Positions 8,241 to 16,588 of a DNA stretch of 64,000 nt are shown piece by piece. A model generated the notes under the pieces. It was not told where the DNA came from. It worked only from the letters and a program-made list of their open reading frames with translations, and made no database searches. The stretch is from Companilactobacillus formosensis. Its GTDB lineage: Bacteria > Bacillota > Bacilli > Lactobacillales > Lactobacillaceae. The stretch covers positions 370,791 to 434,790 of the forward strand of contig NZ_BJDU01000001.1 of assembly GCF_005405305.1 (NCBI RefSeq). Direction: 5' to 3'. The translations under genes and the position numbers were made by a program. How positions within the stretch are numbered: position 1 is the stretch's first letter; each line of letters starts with the position of its first letter.

Positions 8241-10893
8241 AGTTATTTATTTTTAAACGGATCATTTTGTCGATTTCAGTAATCAAGAGGACTACTGCAC
8301 CGGCAACGATTGCCATGCTCCATTCAACTAAACCGATATTTCCGGTATAGAAGATTTTTTGCATGAATGGTACGTAAGTTAAGAACAATTGGAGTAATAA
8401 CATCAAGCCAACGAATACGAAGACTTTAGAGTTAGAGAAGAGTTCTTTTGATAGTGCCAGTTTAGGAGTTCTGATGTTAAATAGGTAGAAAATTTTACCT
8501 AAAATCAAGGTGTTGACCATAGTGGTACTTGAAATAGCGTCACTAACACCGATGTTATTGAGATAAGTGTCGATGATCAAACTGACTGCCGCAATCAGAA
8601 TCGCTACGTAGGTCATTTGGAAAATATCGTGGTGATTCATCAACTTGCTACCGGTTTTACGCGGTTTACGAGTCATGATGCCTTCTTCAGCCGGTTCAAA
8701 AATCAGAGCAAATTGAATAGTGATAGCTGATACCATATTGATCCAAAGCAATTGTGAAGGCTGCAATGGAATTTCCTGTTTGGTCAAAATAGCATAAGCT
8801 ACGATCAAACCTTCAGAAAAAGAAATAGGTAACAGGTACAAAATACTTTTCTTGATATTGTCAAAAATTCGACGACCTTCTTTAATTGCAGAAGACATTG
8901 TAGCAAAGTTGTCGTCAGTTAAAATCATATCGGCGGAATCTTTAGCAACGTCGGTTCCCTTGATACCCATAGCGACACCGATATCGGCACGTTTTAAGGC
9001 AGGGGCATCGTTGACACCATCACCAGTCATGGCAGTGACCTTGTTGTTTTTTTGCAGTGCTTCGATGATTTCTAATTTGTTACTTGGAGTAGTTCTGGCA
9101 AAGACTTGATTCTTATCAGCGGCAATGATTTTTTCATCGTCTGATAAAGCATCCCATTGAACACCAGTAATAGCGTTTATTTCGTCAGCTAAACCAAGTT
9201 TTTCACCAATGGCTTTAGCGGTAATAGCATTGTCACCAGTGATCATTTTAACTTGAACGCCGGCAGTACGCATGACTTTCAATGATTCGATAACTTCCTC
9301 ACGAGGTGGATCGATGATTGCCACAACGCCTAAGAAGTTCAGACCATCGACAATCATTTCATGGGTAACTTTGTCAGTTGTGGGAGTTTGTTTTTCGTAA
9401 CCTACGGCAATGACACGTTTTCCCTCAGCTGAGAACTGTTGGATTTTTTTAAGCCAGTAATCATAGTTGAAATTAGGATCTTGTTTTTTAGCCATATCCA
9501 AAAGCTTATCTGGAGCACCTTTAACAAAAAGCGTGCGTTGATTATCTTTATCTTTGACTAATTTACCGATATAACGATAGTCAGAGTCGAAAGGTAAAAT
9601 ATCGACTTCTTCGTATTCGGGCTTTTGTTCAAAATCAAAGACCTTATGATAAAGCGTCAAGAAAGCTCCATCAGTTGGTTCACCATTGATGATCCATTGA
9701 CCATTTTCGTGTGACAAATTAGTGTCGTTAGCGTAGTATCCAGCTTCTAAAAAGAGTTTTAGTTCTGGAGTGATTTCAACGGGTTGATTGTTTTGAGTAA
9801 TTTGACCAGTTGGCTCATAACCAGTTCCACTGACTTGTAGTTCTCGGTCGCCAATTAAAATATCGGTTACAGTCATTTCATTTTTAGTCAAAGTACCAGT
9901 TTTGTCAGTTGCAACGACGTCAACAGAACCCAAAGTTTCAACTGCAGGTAAAGTTTTGACGATGGTATTTTGTTTCTTAGCCATGTCACTAACACCTTTA
10001 GCCAAAATAACAGAAGTCGTGGCTGGCATACCTTCTGGGATTGCACCAACCATCATGGCCACAACAGCCAGAGCTAAAACGGGTAGAGCATAGGTATCAA
10101 AGACTAAACCAATGATGAAAATTAAAATTGATGCAGCCACGATAAAGTAAGAAACTTTAGTTCCTAGGCCATCGATAATTTGCATCAATGGAGTTTTGCG
10201 TTGTTTAACAGAACTTACTTCGGTCGAGATTTTACCAATTTCAGTATCTTTAGCTGTGGCTACGACTACACCACTACCACTACCGTTAGTAACAGCAGTC
10301 GAAGCAAAAGCCATATTGAGTTGATCAGCTAAAGCAATGTTTTCTCCATCGAGTTTTGAATCAATTTTTTCGACCGAATTAGATTCACCGGTCAAAGCTG
10401 ATTCTTGGATACGTAAATTATCAGAGTCGATGATTCTAAGGTCAGCTGGAACATTATCACCAGCTTCTAAAAAGACTGTATCACCGACAACTAGATCTTC
10501 GGCTGGAACATCTTTTCTTTGACCATCACGGTAGACAGTCGCTTCGATCGACAACATCTGTTTAATTTTTTCTAGGGCATCTGAAGCATTGGATTCCTGA
10601 TAGTAACCAATGATAGCGTTGATAACAACTACCAAGCCGATAATGATCGAATCAGAGTAGTGACCCATCAATAATGTGATAATGGTAGAGGCAATCAAGA
10701 CGTAGATGACCATATTGTTGAATTGACGCAAGAAAATTTTCCACTTTGGAGTTTTCTGCGACTCTAGTTTGTTAGGACCGTTTTGAGCTAGGCGTTTCTT
10801 AGCCTCGTCACTTGTAAGTCCTTGTTTAAAATCATTTGTGTTATATGTTTCTTTTATTTCATTAAATCCTATCTGATAGGGTTTAGTTTTCAT
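8239..10893 (-). CDS. P2-type cation-transporting ATPase (CtpF/Pma-like subgroup)
   Basis: Polytopic membrane pump of about 884 residues. The phosphorylated Asp is in DKTGTLTK (about residue 330). Also visible are the N-terminal cation ATPase domain, the actuator TGES motif, the M4 ion site AIPEGMPA, the nucleotide motif VKGAPDKLL and the hinge TGDGVNDAPAL. In M6 the SERCA-type calcium signature NxxTD is replaced by WINMVSAITI, so classical Ca2+ specificity is doubtful; the subgroup resembles mycobacterial CtpF. The second in-frame ATG (10893) is chosen because AGGAG touches the first one. The unusually long leader is structured. Confidence 0.88.
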   Translation of the reverse strand: MKTKPYQIGFNEIKETYNTNDFKQGLTSDEAKKRLAQNGPNKLESQKTPKWKIFLRQFNNMVIYVLIASTIITLLMGHYSDSIIIGLVVVINAIIGYYQESNASDALEKIKQMLSIEATVYRDGQRKDVPAEDLVVGDTVFLEAGDNVPADLRIIDSDNLRIQESALTGESNSVEKIDSKLDGENIALADQLNMAFASTAVTNGSGSGVVVATAKDTEIGKISTEVSSVKQRKTPLMQIIDGLGTKVSYFIVAASILIFIIGLVFDTYALPVLALAVVAMMVGAIPEGMPATTSVILAKGVSDMAKKQNTIVKTLPAVETLGSVDVVATDKTGTLTKNEMTVTDILIGDRELQVSGTGYEPTGQITQNNQPVEITPELKLFLEAGYYANDTNLSHENGQWIINGEPTDGAFLTLYHKVFDFEQKPEYEEVDILPFDSDYRYIGKLVKDKDNQRTLFVKGAPDKLLDMAKKQDPNFNYDYWLKKIQQFSAEGKRVIAVGYEKQTPTTDKVTHEMIVDGLNFLGVVAIIDPPREEVIESLKVMRTAGVQVKMITGDNAITAKAIGEKLGLADEINAITGVQWDALSDDEKIIAADKNQVFARTTPSNKLEIIEALQKNNKVTAMTGDGVNDAPALKRADIGVAMGIKGTDVAKDSADMILTDDNFATMSSAIKEGRRIFDNIKKSILYLLPISFSEGLIVAYAILTKQEIPLQPSQLLWINMVSAITIQFALIFEPAEEGIMTRKPRKTGSKLMNHHDIFQMTYVAILIAAVSLIIDTYLNNIGVSDAISSTTMVNTLILGKIFYLFNIRTPKLALSKELFSNSKVFVFVGLMLLLQLFLTYVPFMQKIFYTGNIGLVEWSMAIVAGAVVLLITEIDKMIRLKINN

Positions 10894-10919
10894 TGACATC
10901 TCCTAGTTTTTTGAGTTAA

Positions 10920-11095
10920 AAAAAGCGCATTGCTATAAAAGTAATGTGCCAAACTCAGCAACGGATGCGATAGAAGAAATATATAAGATTCGTTTTCAGT
11001 TAAAGTTCACTCCCTCAATTATCTGTATCAATAAAGATAGCAGGTTCACCTATATCATGTCAATATTAGAGTTTCTTTAAGAGTATTAATTTTGG
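10920..11095 (-). promoter_or_regulatory. Structured leader of the cation ATPase gene, possible riboswitch
   Basis: On the minus strand the leader starts near an AGGTGAACCT element and contains a CTATC..GATA stem, a GGGAGTGAAC block and a TCGCATCCGTTGCTGAG block. It ends in an imperfect hairpin GCACATTAC/GCAATGCGC followed by seven T residues about 30 nt before the start codon. This is the layout of a transcription-attenuating metal-sensing leader. Parts recall the M-box and yybP-ykoY classes, but I cannot match either consensus, so the class is left open. Confidence 0.4.
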
Positions 11096-11141
11096 GAATT
11101 CGGGATATACCAATATAAAATTAATCTAGTCCAATTATGCA

Positions 11142-11156
11142 TTGAAAACGTTTAAC
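11142..11156 (+). promoter_or_regulatory. cre-like site upstream of PTS gene
   Basis: TTGAAAACGTTTAAC fits the alternative CcpA consensus WTGAAARCGYTTWWN at all positions. A likely promoter for the downstream PTS gene is TTGCAA (11190) with TATTGT 17 bp later (11213-11218). This places the cre near -76, a position often linked to activation rather than repression. Confidence 0.6.
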
Positions 11157-11189
11157 TAGCTTACATACACGAAAATAAATGTAAAACTA

Positions 11190-11218
11190 TTGCAATTGTC
11201 GATGTAGACCAGTATTGT
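11190..11218 (+). promoter_or_regulatory. Predicted sigma-A promoter of PTS gene
   Basis: TTGCAA and TATTGT are separated by 17 bp, about 48 bp before the ATG. Confidence 0.45.
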
Positions 11219-11265
11219 TGAATTCGTTATAAAATTCTTTTTTATTTGGGGAGGAAAATAGGAAA

Positions 11266-13242
11266 ATGAAAACCTATCTTCAAAGAATGGGTCGATCTCT
11301 TCAATTGCCAGTTGCAGTTTTGCCTGCAGCAGCTTTACTTGAAGGAATTGGTCACTGGCTTCCACAAAATTGGGGTCTAGCACAATTTCTCCAAGTTGGT
11401 GGATCGGCTATTTTAGGTCAGTTAGCCTTATTATTTGCCGTTGGATTATCACTTGGGATGTCCAAAGCTAAAGATGGTGCCGCCGCTATGGCTGGGGTAG
11501 TTGCTTATATAGTTCCTACCTATGTATTAGCACCAAATCAAGTTGCACTATTATTGGGAATAAAAGTTAGTGCTGTCAATCCGGCTTTTAATGCTATTGC
11601 CGGGAATGTCTTTATTGGTATCATTGCTGGGTTGATTGCCGCAGCTTTGTTTGACCGTTTCCATGAGACAAAATTGCCAATGGCTTTGTCATTTTTCAGT
11701 GGAAAACGTTTAGTGCCAATTTTAGCTACACTTGTAATGCTGTTAGTTTCCGTCGTCTTATTATTTGTTTGGCCGGTATTATATGATGCCTTGATTTCAT
11801 TTGGTAAATTCATCGTTAACTTAGGCTGGATCGGTGCAGGATTGTTTGGCTTCTTCAATCGTTTGTTAATTCCAACTGGATTGCATCAAGCATTGAATCA
11901 AGTCTTTGAATTTAATATTGCCGGTATTAACGATATTGGTAATTTCTGGGCTAATAAAGGAACCAAGGGAATTACTGGTATGTACTTAGCTGGATATTTC
12001 CCAGTTATGATGTTTGGATTACCCGCCGGAGCTTTAGCAATTTATAAGAATGCTTTACCAGAGAAAAAGAAGACCACAGCTGGTTTAATGTTAGCTGGTG
12101 CGTTTGCTTCATTCTTCACTGGTGTAACTGAACCCTTAGAATTCTCATTCATGTTCGTTGCTTGGCCACTTTATGTAATTCACGCAATCTTTACTGGATT
12201 ATCGATGGCATTTGCCGCCTTTATGCATTGGACAGCTGGATTTACTTTCAGTGCTGGGTTAGTCGATTATATTTTGAGTTTCCATATGCCAATTGCTAAT
12301 AAACCTTACATGTTACTGGTTCAAGGTTTAGTTATGGCAGTAATTTATTACTTTGGTTTTGACTTTGCAATCAAGAAGTTTAATTTAATGACTCCTGGTC
12401 GTGAGAAAACTATTGATGATGCACCAGTTGAAGAAGTTGCTACTTCAGATTCTGATGATAAATATATGGTCATGGCCAAAAAAGTTTATGCTGGAATTGG
12501 TGGTCACGATAATATTAAAGTGATCGACAATTGTACAACACGTTTACGTCTACAATTAAATGACACTGGAAATGCTAATAAATCTCAAATTATGGATGCT
12601 GGCGTTTCAGGAGTTAATGTTTTAGATAAAACAAATATTCAAATTATTGTCGGAACTGAAGTTCAATTCGTAGCTGACGATTTGAAGAAATTGTTTGATC
12701 AAAATGCCAAAGTTGAAGCTATTGATTCAAAATCAACTGAATCAGCAAAAGCAACTACTACTAGCGATGTTAAATCTGGACAAGTCGATACCTTCTATAG
12801 TGTTGCTAACGGGCAAGTTGAGGATATCGAAGAAGTTTCTGATCCAACCTTTGCTCAAAAGATGCTTGGAGATGGCTATGCAGTCATTCCAAGTGATGGC
12901 AAGATTGTTGCGCCTGTTGATGGTACGATTGAAAGTATCTTCCCAACTAAGCACGCTTTAGGTATTAAAACTGATAGTGGCTTAGAAGTCTTAGTTCATA
13001 TGGGAATCGATACAGTTCAACTAAAAGGCGAGCCTTTCGACATTAAAGTTGAAGCTGGTCAAAAAGTTAAACATGGCGATCAATTGGCTCAAGTAGATTT
13101 GGATAAGATAATTCAAGCTGACAAAAAGACTGATATGATGGTAATTATTACTAACATGCCAAACGTTGCTTACTTGAAGTATCAAGTTTTGGACCAAAAG
13201 ACAAAATTGAATCAAATTGTTTTAAAATCAACAACTAAATAA
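11266..13242 (+). CDS. PTS IICBA permease, glucose/N-acetylglucosamine family
   Basis: A 658-residue three-domain phosphotransferase permease that imports and phosphorylates a hexose. The IIC membrane domain (about residues 1-390) begins with the family landmark LPVAVLPAAALLEGIGHWLP. The IIB domain follows, with phospho-Cys 423 in DNCTTRLRL. The C-terminal IIA domain has APVDGTI and active His 578 in VHMGID. Domain order C-B-A matches NagE/PtsG-type proteins. N-acetylglucosamine or glucose is the likely sugar, but the sequence does not decide. A cre-like site upstream suggests CcpA control. Confidence 0.88.
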   Translation: MKTYLQRMGRSLQLPVAVLPAAALLEGIGHWLPQNWGLAQFLQVGGSAILGQLALLFAVGLSLGMSKAKDGAAAMAGVVAYIVPTYVLAPNQVALLLGIKVSAVNPAFNAIAGNVFIGIIAGLIAAALFDRFHETKLPMALSFFSGKRLVPILATLVMLLVSVVLLFVWPVLYDALISFGKFIVNLGWIGAGLFGFFNRLLIPTGLHQALNQVFEFNIAGINDIGNFWANKGTKGITGMYLAGYFPVMMFGLPAGALAIYKNALPEKKKTTAGLMLAGAFASFFTGVTEPLEFSFMFVAWPLYVIHAIFTGLSMAFAAFMHWTAGFTFSAGLVDYILSFHMPIANKPYMLLVQGLVMAVIYYFGFDFAIKKFNLMTPGREKTIDDAPVEEVATSDSDDKYMVMAKKVYAGIGGHDNIKVIDNCTTRLRLQLNDTGNANKSQIMDAGVSGVNVLDKTNIQIIVGTEVQFVADDLKKLFDQNAKVEAIDSKSTESAKATTTSDVKSGQVDTFYSVANGQVEDIEEVSDPTFAQKMLGDGYAVIPSDGKIVAPVDGTIESIFPTKHALGIKTDSGLEVLVHMGIDTVQLKGEPFDIKVEAGQKVKHGDQLAQVDLDKIIQADKKTDMMVIITNMPNVAYLKYQVLDQKTKLNQIVLKSTTK

Positions 13243-13270
13243 TAGTTTTTTCACCCTTCATAATTCGCTT

Positions 13271-13307
13271 AAAAGCCTACGGAATCTAGTTTCCATGGGC
13301 TTTTTTT
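13271..13307 (+). terminator. Rho-independent terminator after PTS gene
   Basis: The stem AAAAGCC..GGAA/TTCC..GGGCTTTT is followed by a T-run. Confidence 0.75.
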
Positions 13308-13331
13308 ATTTGCCAAAAGCCATTTTTACTA

Positions 13332-13359
13332 TTGACTAAAACGTTTTCAACTGTTAGAT
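13332..13359 (+). promoter_or_regulatory. Promoter with embedded cre site
   Basis: The -35 TTGACT (13332) and -10 TTAGAT (13354) are 16 bp apart. Between them, 13336-13350 reads CTAAAACGTTTTCAA, whose reverse complement fits WTGAAARCGYTTWWN at all positions. A cre inside the core promoter predicts CcpA repression of the DUF4867 gene. Confidence 0.6.
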
Positions 13360-13398
13360 TGTGTTTGAAATGAACATTAACAAACATGGGGGAAAAGT

Positions 13399-14079
13399 AT
13401 GAGTACATTAGAAGATTTCCAAAAAAAGAATCCAGACTACAAGATCCTCTCCATTGATGATCCTGATTTTAAGAAATACGGAAAAGTTTATACTAAGTAT
13501 GATATTAGTGAAGTAAAAGATTATATGGATAAGAATGTTAAGATTTCAAGTCCAAGTAATTTCTACACACCATCGAATAAAGACCTCGAAAAAATTCCGG
13601 CAATTCAAGAAATGGGTAAGGACATTTACGCCTTTATGCCAATTGAAGCTGGTGAATGCACAGGTCAATCAACAAACTTCTCAGCTATTGAATATCACCA
13701 AGGTAGCGAAACTAATATTATGTTGACTGATGTCATCATGGTCTTAGGTCAACGTTCAACGCTAGATACAAAAGGTGAATACAGTCCTTCAGAAGATGGA
13801 CAAATTTTCTTCGTTCCTGCAGGGACAGTTGTTGAATTTTATAGTACAACGTTGCACTATGCACCAATCAAAGTTCATGATTCAGGATTCTCAATCATCG
13901 TTATCTTGATCAAGGGTTCAAATGAAGAATTGCCAGCTGACTTTAAGAGTGACAACAAACGTATCGTTAAACAAAACAAATTCCAATTAGTTGATCCTAG
14001 TCGTAAAGATAAGATTGCTATTGGGGTTGAAGTTGGTTTGACAGGTAAGATGATTGAAATGACACCTTTAGATAAATAG
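13399..14079 (+). CDS. DUF4867 family protein
   Basis: A soluble 226-residue protein recognised as DUF4867-like, with no signal peptide or membrane segment. The central part (about residues 75-175) has beta-rich cupin-like features, including DGQIFFVPAGTVVEFYS and a His-containing strand LHYAPIKVH. Function is not established. Relatives often sit near carbohydrate uptake genes; here it lies between two PTS loci and has its own cre-controlled promoter, which suggests a role in sugar metabolism. The start follows the Shine-Dalgarno GGGGGAAA. Confidence 0.7.
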   Translation: MSTLEDFQKKNPDYKILSIDDPDFKKYGKVYTKYDISEVKDYMDKNVKISSPSNFYTPSNKDLEKIPAIQEMGKDIYAFMPIEAGECTGQSTNFSAIEYHQGSETNIMLTDVIMVLGQRSTLDTKGEYSPSEDGQIFFVPAGTVVEFYSTTLHYAPIKVHDSGFSIIVILIKGSNEELPADFKSDNKRIVKQNKFQLVDPSRKDKIAIGVEVGLTGKMIEMTPLDK

Positions 14080-14118
14080 TTTTTCTAAGATTTAGCCTAA
14101 TTACTCAAAAAACACAAA

Positions 14119-14174
14119 AGAACCTTATTGGAATAGCAGTTATTGTTACTGCATCTAATAGGGTTCTTTTTTTA
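14119..14174 (+). terminator. Rho-independent terminator after DUF4867 gene
   Basis: Outer stem AGAACCTTATT/AATAGGGTTCT and inner stem GCAGT/ACTGC are followed by a T-run. Confidence 0.85.
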
Positions 14175-14320
14175 GTCTAGAAAAAATACCGAAGCATTGT
14201 TCACAAAAAAATGAAGAAATGTATTTACTAAAAAAATAAAAGGTATAGTCTACATCATGTTACACACAAAAAACATGTGAAAAATCTTGAATTGAAAAAA
14301 ATATACTTTATAAACTAAAT

Positions 14321-14372
14321 TGAAAATGCTGATATAAAAGGGTCTAGACCCGTAAAATCATGAAAATGCTGA
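14321..14372 (+). repeat. Direct repeats flanking a palindrome upstream of the mannose PTS operon
   Basis: TGAAAATGCTGA occurs at 14321-14332 and again at 14361-14372, exactly 40 bp (about four helical turns) apart. Between them is the perfect 12-bp palindrome GGGTCTAGACCC (14340-14351), strikingly GC-rich in a roughly 25% GC region. It looks like an upstream regulatory module; the binding factor is unknown. Confidence 0.5.
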
Positions 14373-14575
14373 AAAGATAGAAAGATTTTCAAATATCACA
14401 AACTGTTTAAAATCATTCTTAAAAAAATAGAATTGGTTTTGACCATTTAATACCTATTTTTCAAATAACTTGATTTAATAGCTTTAAATTAAGGACCAAA
14501 AAGCCAAAAACTATATTGTTAATTTTATAACAAAAGTTTAAATTTGTTTTTATTTGCTTATTTTTGTTAAAAAGG

Positions 14576-14712
14576 CTGTTTTTTTTCTGAAAAAATGATA
14601 TTATGTAAGGGTTCACATGAAGGGTGAGCTCTATTAAAGCGGTTTATTTAGAAATTATTCTATTTTTATTGTCAAATCGATCATAAATGGGTGGTCAAAG
14701 TAAGCGCTTTAA
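14576..14712 (+). promoter_or_regulatory. Predicted promoter and downstream cre-like site of the mannose PTS operon
   Basis: An extended -10 TGATATTAT ends at 14604 and lacks a clear -35. This gives a leader of about 130 nt. Within the leader, 14698-14712 reads AAGTAAGCGCTTTAA, two mismatches from WTGAAARCGYTTWWN, so CcpA could block elongation there. I searched for a sigma-54 -24/-12 element (TTGGCAC..TTGCT) and found none. The rest of 14175-14575 is very AT-rich with no supported gene. Confidence 0.5.
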
Positions 14713-14739
14713 TGACATAAAAATAAAGGAGGATTAAAC

Positions 14740-15708
14740 ATGGTTGGAATTGTTATTGCAAGCCATGGTGACTTTGCCGACGGTATCAAGATGTCTGGTT
14801 CAATGATTTTCGGTGAACAAAAAGATGTTCAATCCGTTACATTGCAACCAAGCATGGGGCCTGATGACCTTAAAGCAAAATTGGAAAAAGCTGTCTCAGC
14901 TCTTGAAGATCAAGAACAAGTTTTGTTCTTAGTTGATCTCTGGGGAGGAACACCTTTTAACCAAGTAAATGGTTTGTTCGAAGCACACAAAGATAAGTGG
15001 GCCATCGTCGCTGGTCTAAACTTACCTATGTTGATTGAAGCTTATGCTTCACGTATGTCAATGAATTCTGCACATGAAATTGCTGCACATATCATTGAAA
15101 CAGCCAAGGAAGGTGTGAAGGTTCGTCCAGAATCTCTACAACCTAAAGAAGCTAAGGCTGCTCCAAAACAACAAGCTGTCTCAGGTGGTAAACCTGGTAA
15201 GATGAAGTATGTTTTGGCACGTATCGACTCACGTCTATTGCATGGTCAAGTTGCTACTGCATGGTCTAAGTCAGTTTCACCAACACGTATCATTGTCGTT
15301 TCAGATAATGTTGCTAAGGATGATTTGCGTAAACAATTGATTATGCAAGCCGCCCCAGTTGGTATTCACGCACACGTTATTCCAATTGATCAAATGATCA
15401 AGATTGCCAAAGATGACAAACACTTTGGTGGCGAACGTGCACTATTGCTTTTCGAAACACCACAAGATGTTAAGAGAGCTATTGACGGAGGAGTTCCATT
15501 GGAAACAGTTAATGTTGGTTCAATGGCTCACTCAGTTGGTAAAGTTCAACCTAACAAAGTTTTGGCTTTCGACCAAAATGATATTGATACATTCAAGGAT
15601 ATGGAAAAAGAAGGCATCAAGTTTGATGTTCGTAAAGTTCCTACAGACTCAGAAGATAACCTTGATAATATCATGAAGAAAGCTCAAGACGAGTTGAACA
15701 AAAATTAA
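14740..15708 (+). CDS. manX: Mannose-class PTS IIAB protein
   Basis: Cytoplasmic phosphotransfer protein of 322 residues with an N-terminal IIA(Man) domain (phospho-His 9 in IASHGDF) and a IIB domain (phospho-His 168 in RIDSRLLHGQV). They are joined by an Ala/Pro/Lys-rich linker near residues 135-155. It passes phosphate from HPr to incoming glucose or mannose through the IICD membrane complex. It is first in an operon with IIC and IID, has a strong AAGGAGG Shine-Dalgarno, and its codon use looks highly expressed. The operon is likely the main glucose uptake route. Confidence 0.94.
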   Translation: MVGIVIASHGDFADGIKMSGSMIFGEQKDVQSVTLQPSMGPDDLKAKLEKAVSALEDQEQVLFLVDLWGGTPFNQVNGLFEAHKDKWAIVAGLNLPMLIEAYASRMSMNSAHEIAAHIIETAKEGVKVRPESLQPKEAKAAPKQQAVSGGKPGKMKYVLARIDSRLLHGQVATAWSKSVSPTRIIVVSDNVAKDDLRKQLIMQAAPVGIHAHVIPIDQMIKIAKDDKHFGGERALLLFETPQDVKRAIDGGVPLETVNVGSMAHSVGKVQPNKVLAFDQNDIDTFKDMEKEGIKFDVRKVPTDSEDNLDNIMKKAQDELNKN

Positions 15709-15747
15709 TATATATTCTTATAGAGATAAAACGGAGGATTAATAATC

Positions 15748-16569
15748 ATGCAATTAAATGCTATTCAGATTATTCTTGTCGTTTTAGTATCATTCCTAGC
15801 TGGTATGGAAGGTATTTTGGATGAATTCCATTTCCACCAACCAGTTATCGCATGTACTTTAATCGGCTTAGTTACGGGTCAATTGATCCCTTGCCTTATC
15901 CTTGGTGGTACATTACAAATGATCGCCTTAGGTTGGGCTAATATCGGTGCTGCCGTAGCACCTGATGCTGCTTTGGCAGCTGTTGCTTCAGCTATTATTT
16001 TAGTTCTTGGTGGTAAAGGTCAAGCTGGTGTTGGTTCAGCTATTGCTATCGCTGTTCCTTTGGCTGTTGCCGGATTACTACTAACAATCCTTGTTCGTAC
16101 TATCGCAACTGGTATTGTTCACATCATGGATAAAGCTGCCGAAGAAGGTAACTTTAGAAAGATTGATATGTGGCAATATATTGCTATTTGTTTACAAGGT
16201 CTACGTATCGCTATCCCTGCCGCATTGATTCTTGCTATCGGTGCTGGTCCTGTGAAAGCATTGCTAGATGCTATGCCTACTTGGTTGACAGATGGTTTGT
16301 CAATCGGTGGTGGTATGGTTGTTGCTGTTGGTTACGCAATGGTTATCAATATGATGGCTAGTCGTGAAGTATGGCCATTCTTCGCTATTGGTTTCGTACT
16401 TGCTACAGTTACAGATCTAACACTTATCGGTCTTGGTACTATCGGTATTTCTATGGCGCTTATCTACTTGAAATTATCTAAATCAGGTGGTAATGGCGGT
16501 TCATCAAACGGTGGTGGAGGAAACTCCAACACAGGTGATCCAGTCGGCGACATCATAGATAACTACTAA
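15748..16569 (+). CDS. manY: Mannose-class PTS IIC permease
   Basis: Membrane subunit of 273 residues with many hydrophobic helices. It carries the family landmarks FLAGMEGILDEFHFHQPVI, LGGTLQMIALGW and VASAIILVLGGKGQ. With IID it forms the translocation channel and, in related bacteria, the docking site for class IIa bacteriocins. The C-terminus ends in a Gly/Asn/Ser-rich tail after about residue 247, longer and lower in complexity than in many homologues. The gene starts 39 bp after manX with a GGAGG site. Confidence 0.93.
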   Translation: MQLNAIQIILVVLVSFLAGMEGILDEFHFHQPVIACTLIGLVTGQLIPCLILGGTLQMIALGWANIGAAVAPDAALAAVASAIILVLGGKGQAGVGSAIAIAVPLAVAGLLLTILVRTIATGIVHIMDKAAEEGNFRKIDMWQYIAICLQGLRIAIPAALILAIGAGPVKALLDAMPTWLTDGLSIGGGMVVAVGYAMVINMMASREVWPFFAIGFVLATVTDLTLIGLGTIGISMALIYLKLSKSGGNGGSSNGGGGNSNTGDPVGDIIDNY

Positions 16570-16588
16570 GAGGGAGGAACTCATAAAA

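Noticed and set aside
14175-14740. Sigma-54 promoter for the mannose PTS operon
   Set aside because: No GG-N10-GC type -24/-12 element with the TTGGCAC core could be found; an extended -10 sigma-A promoter fits better.
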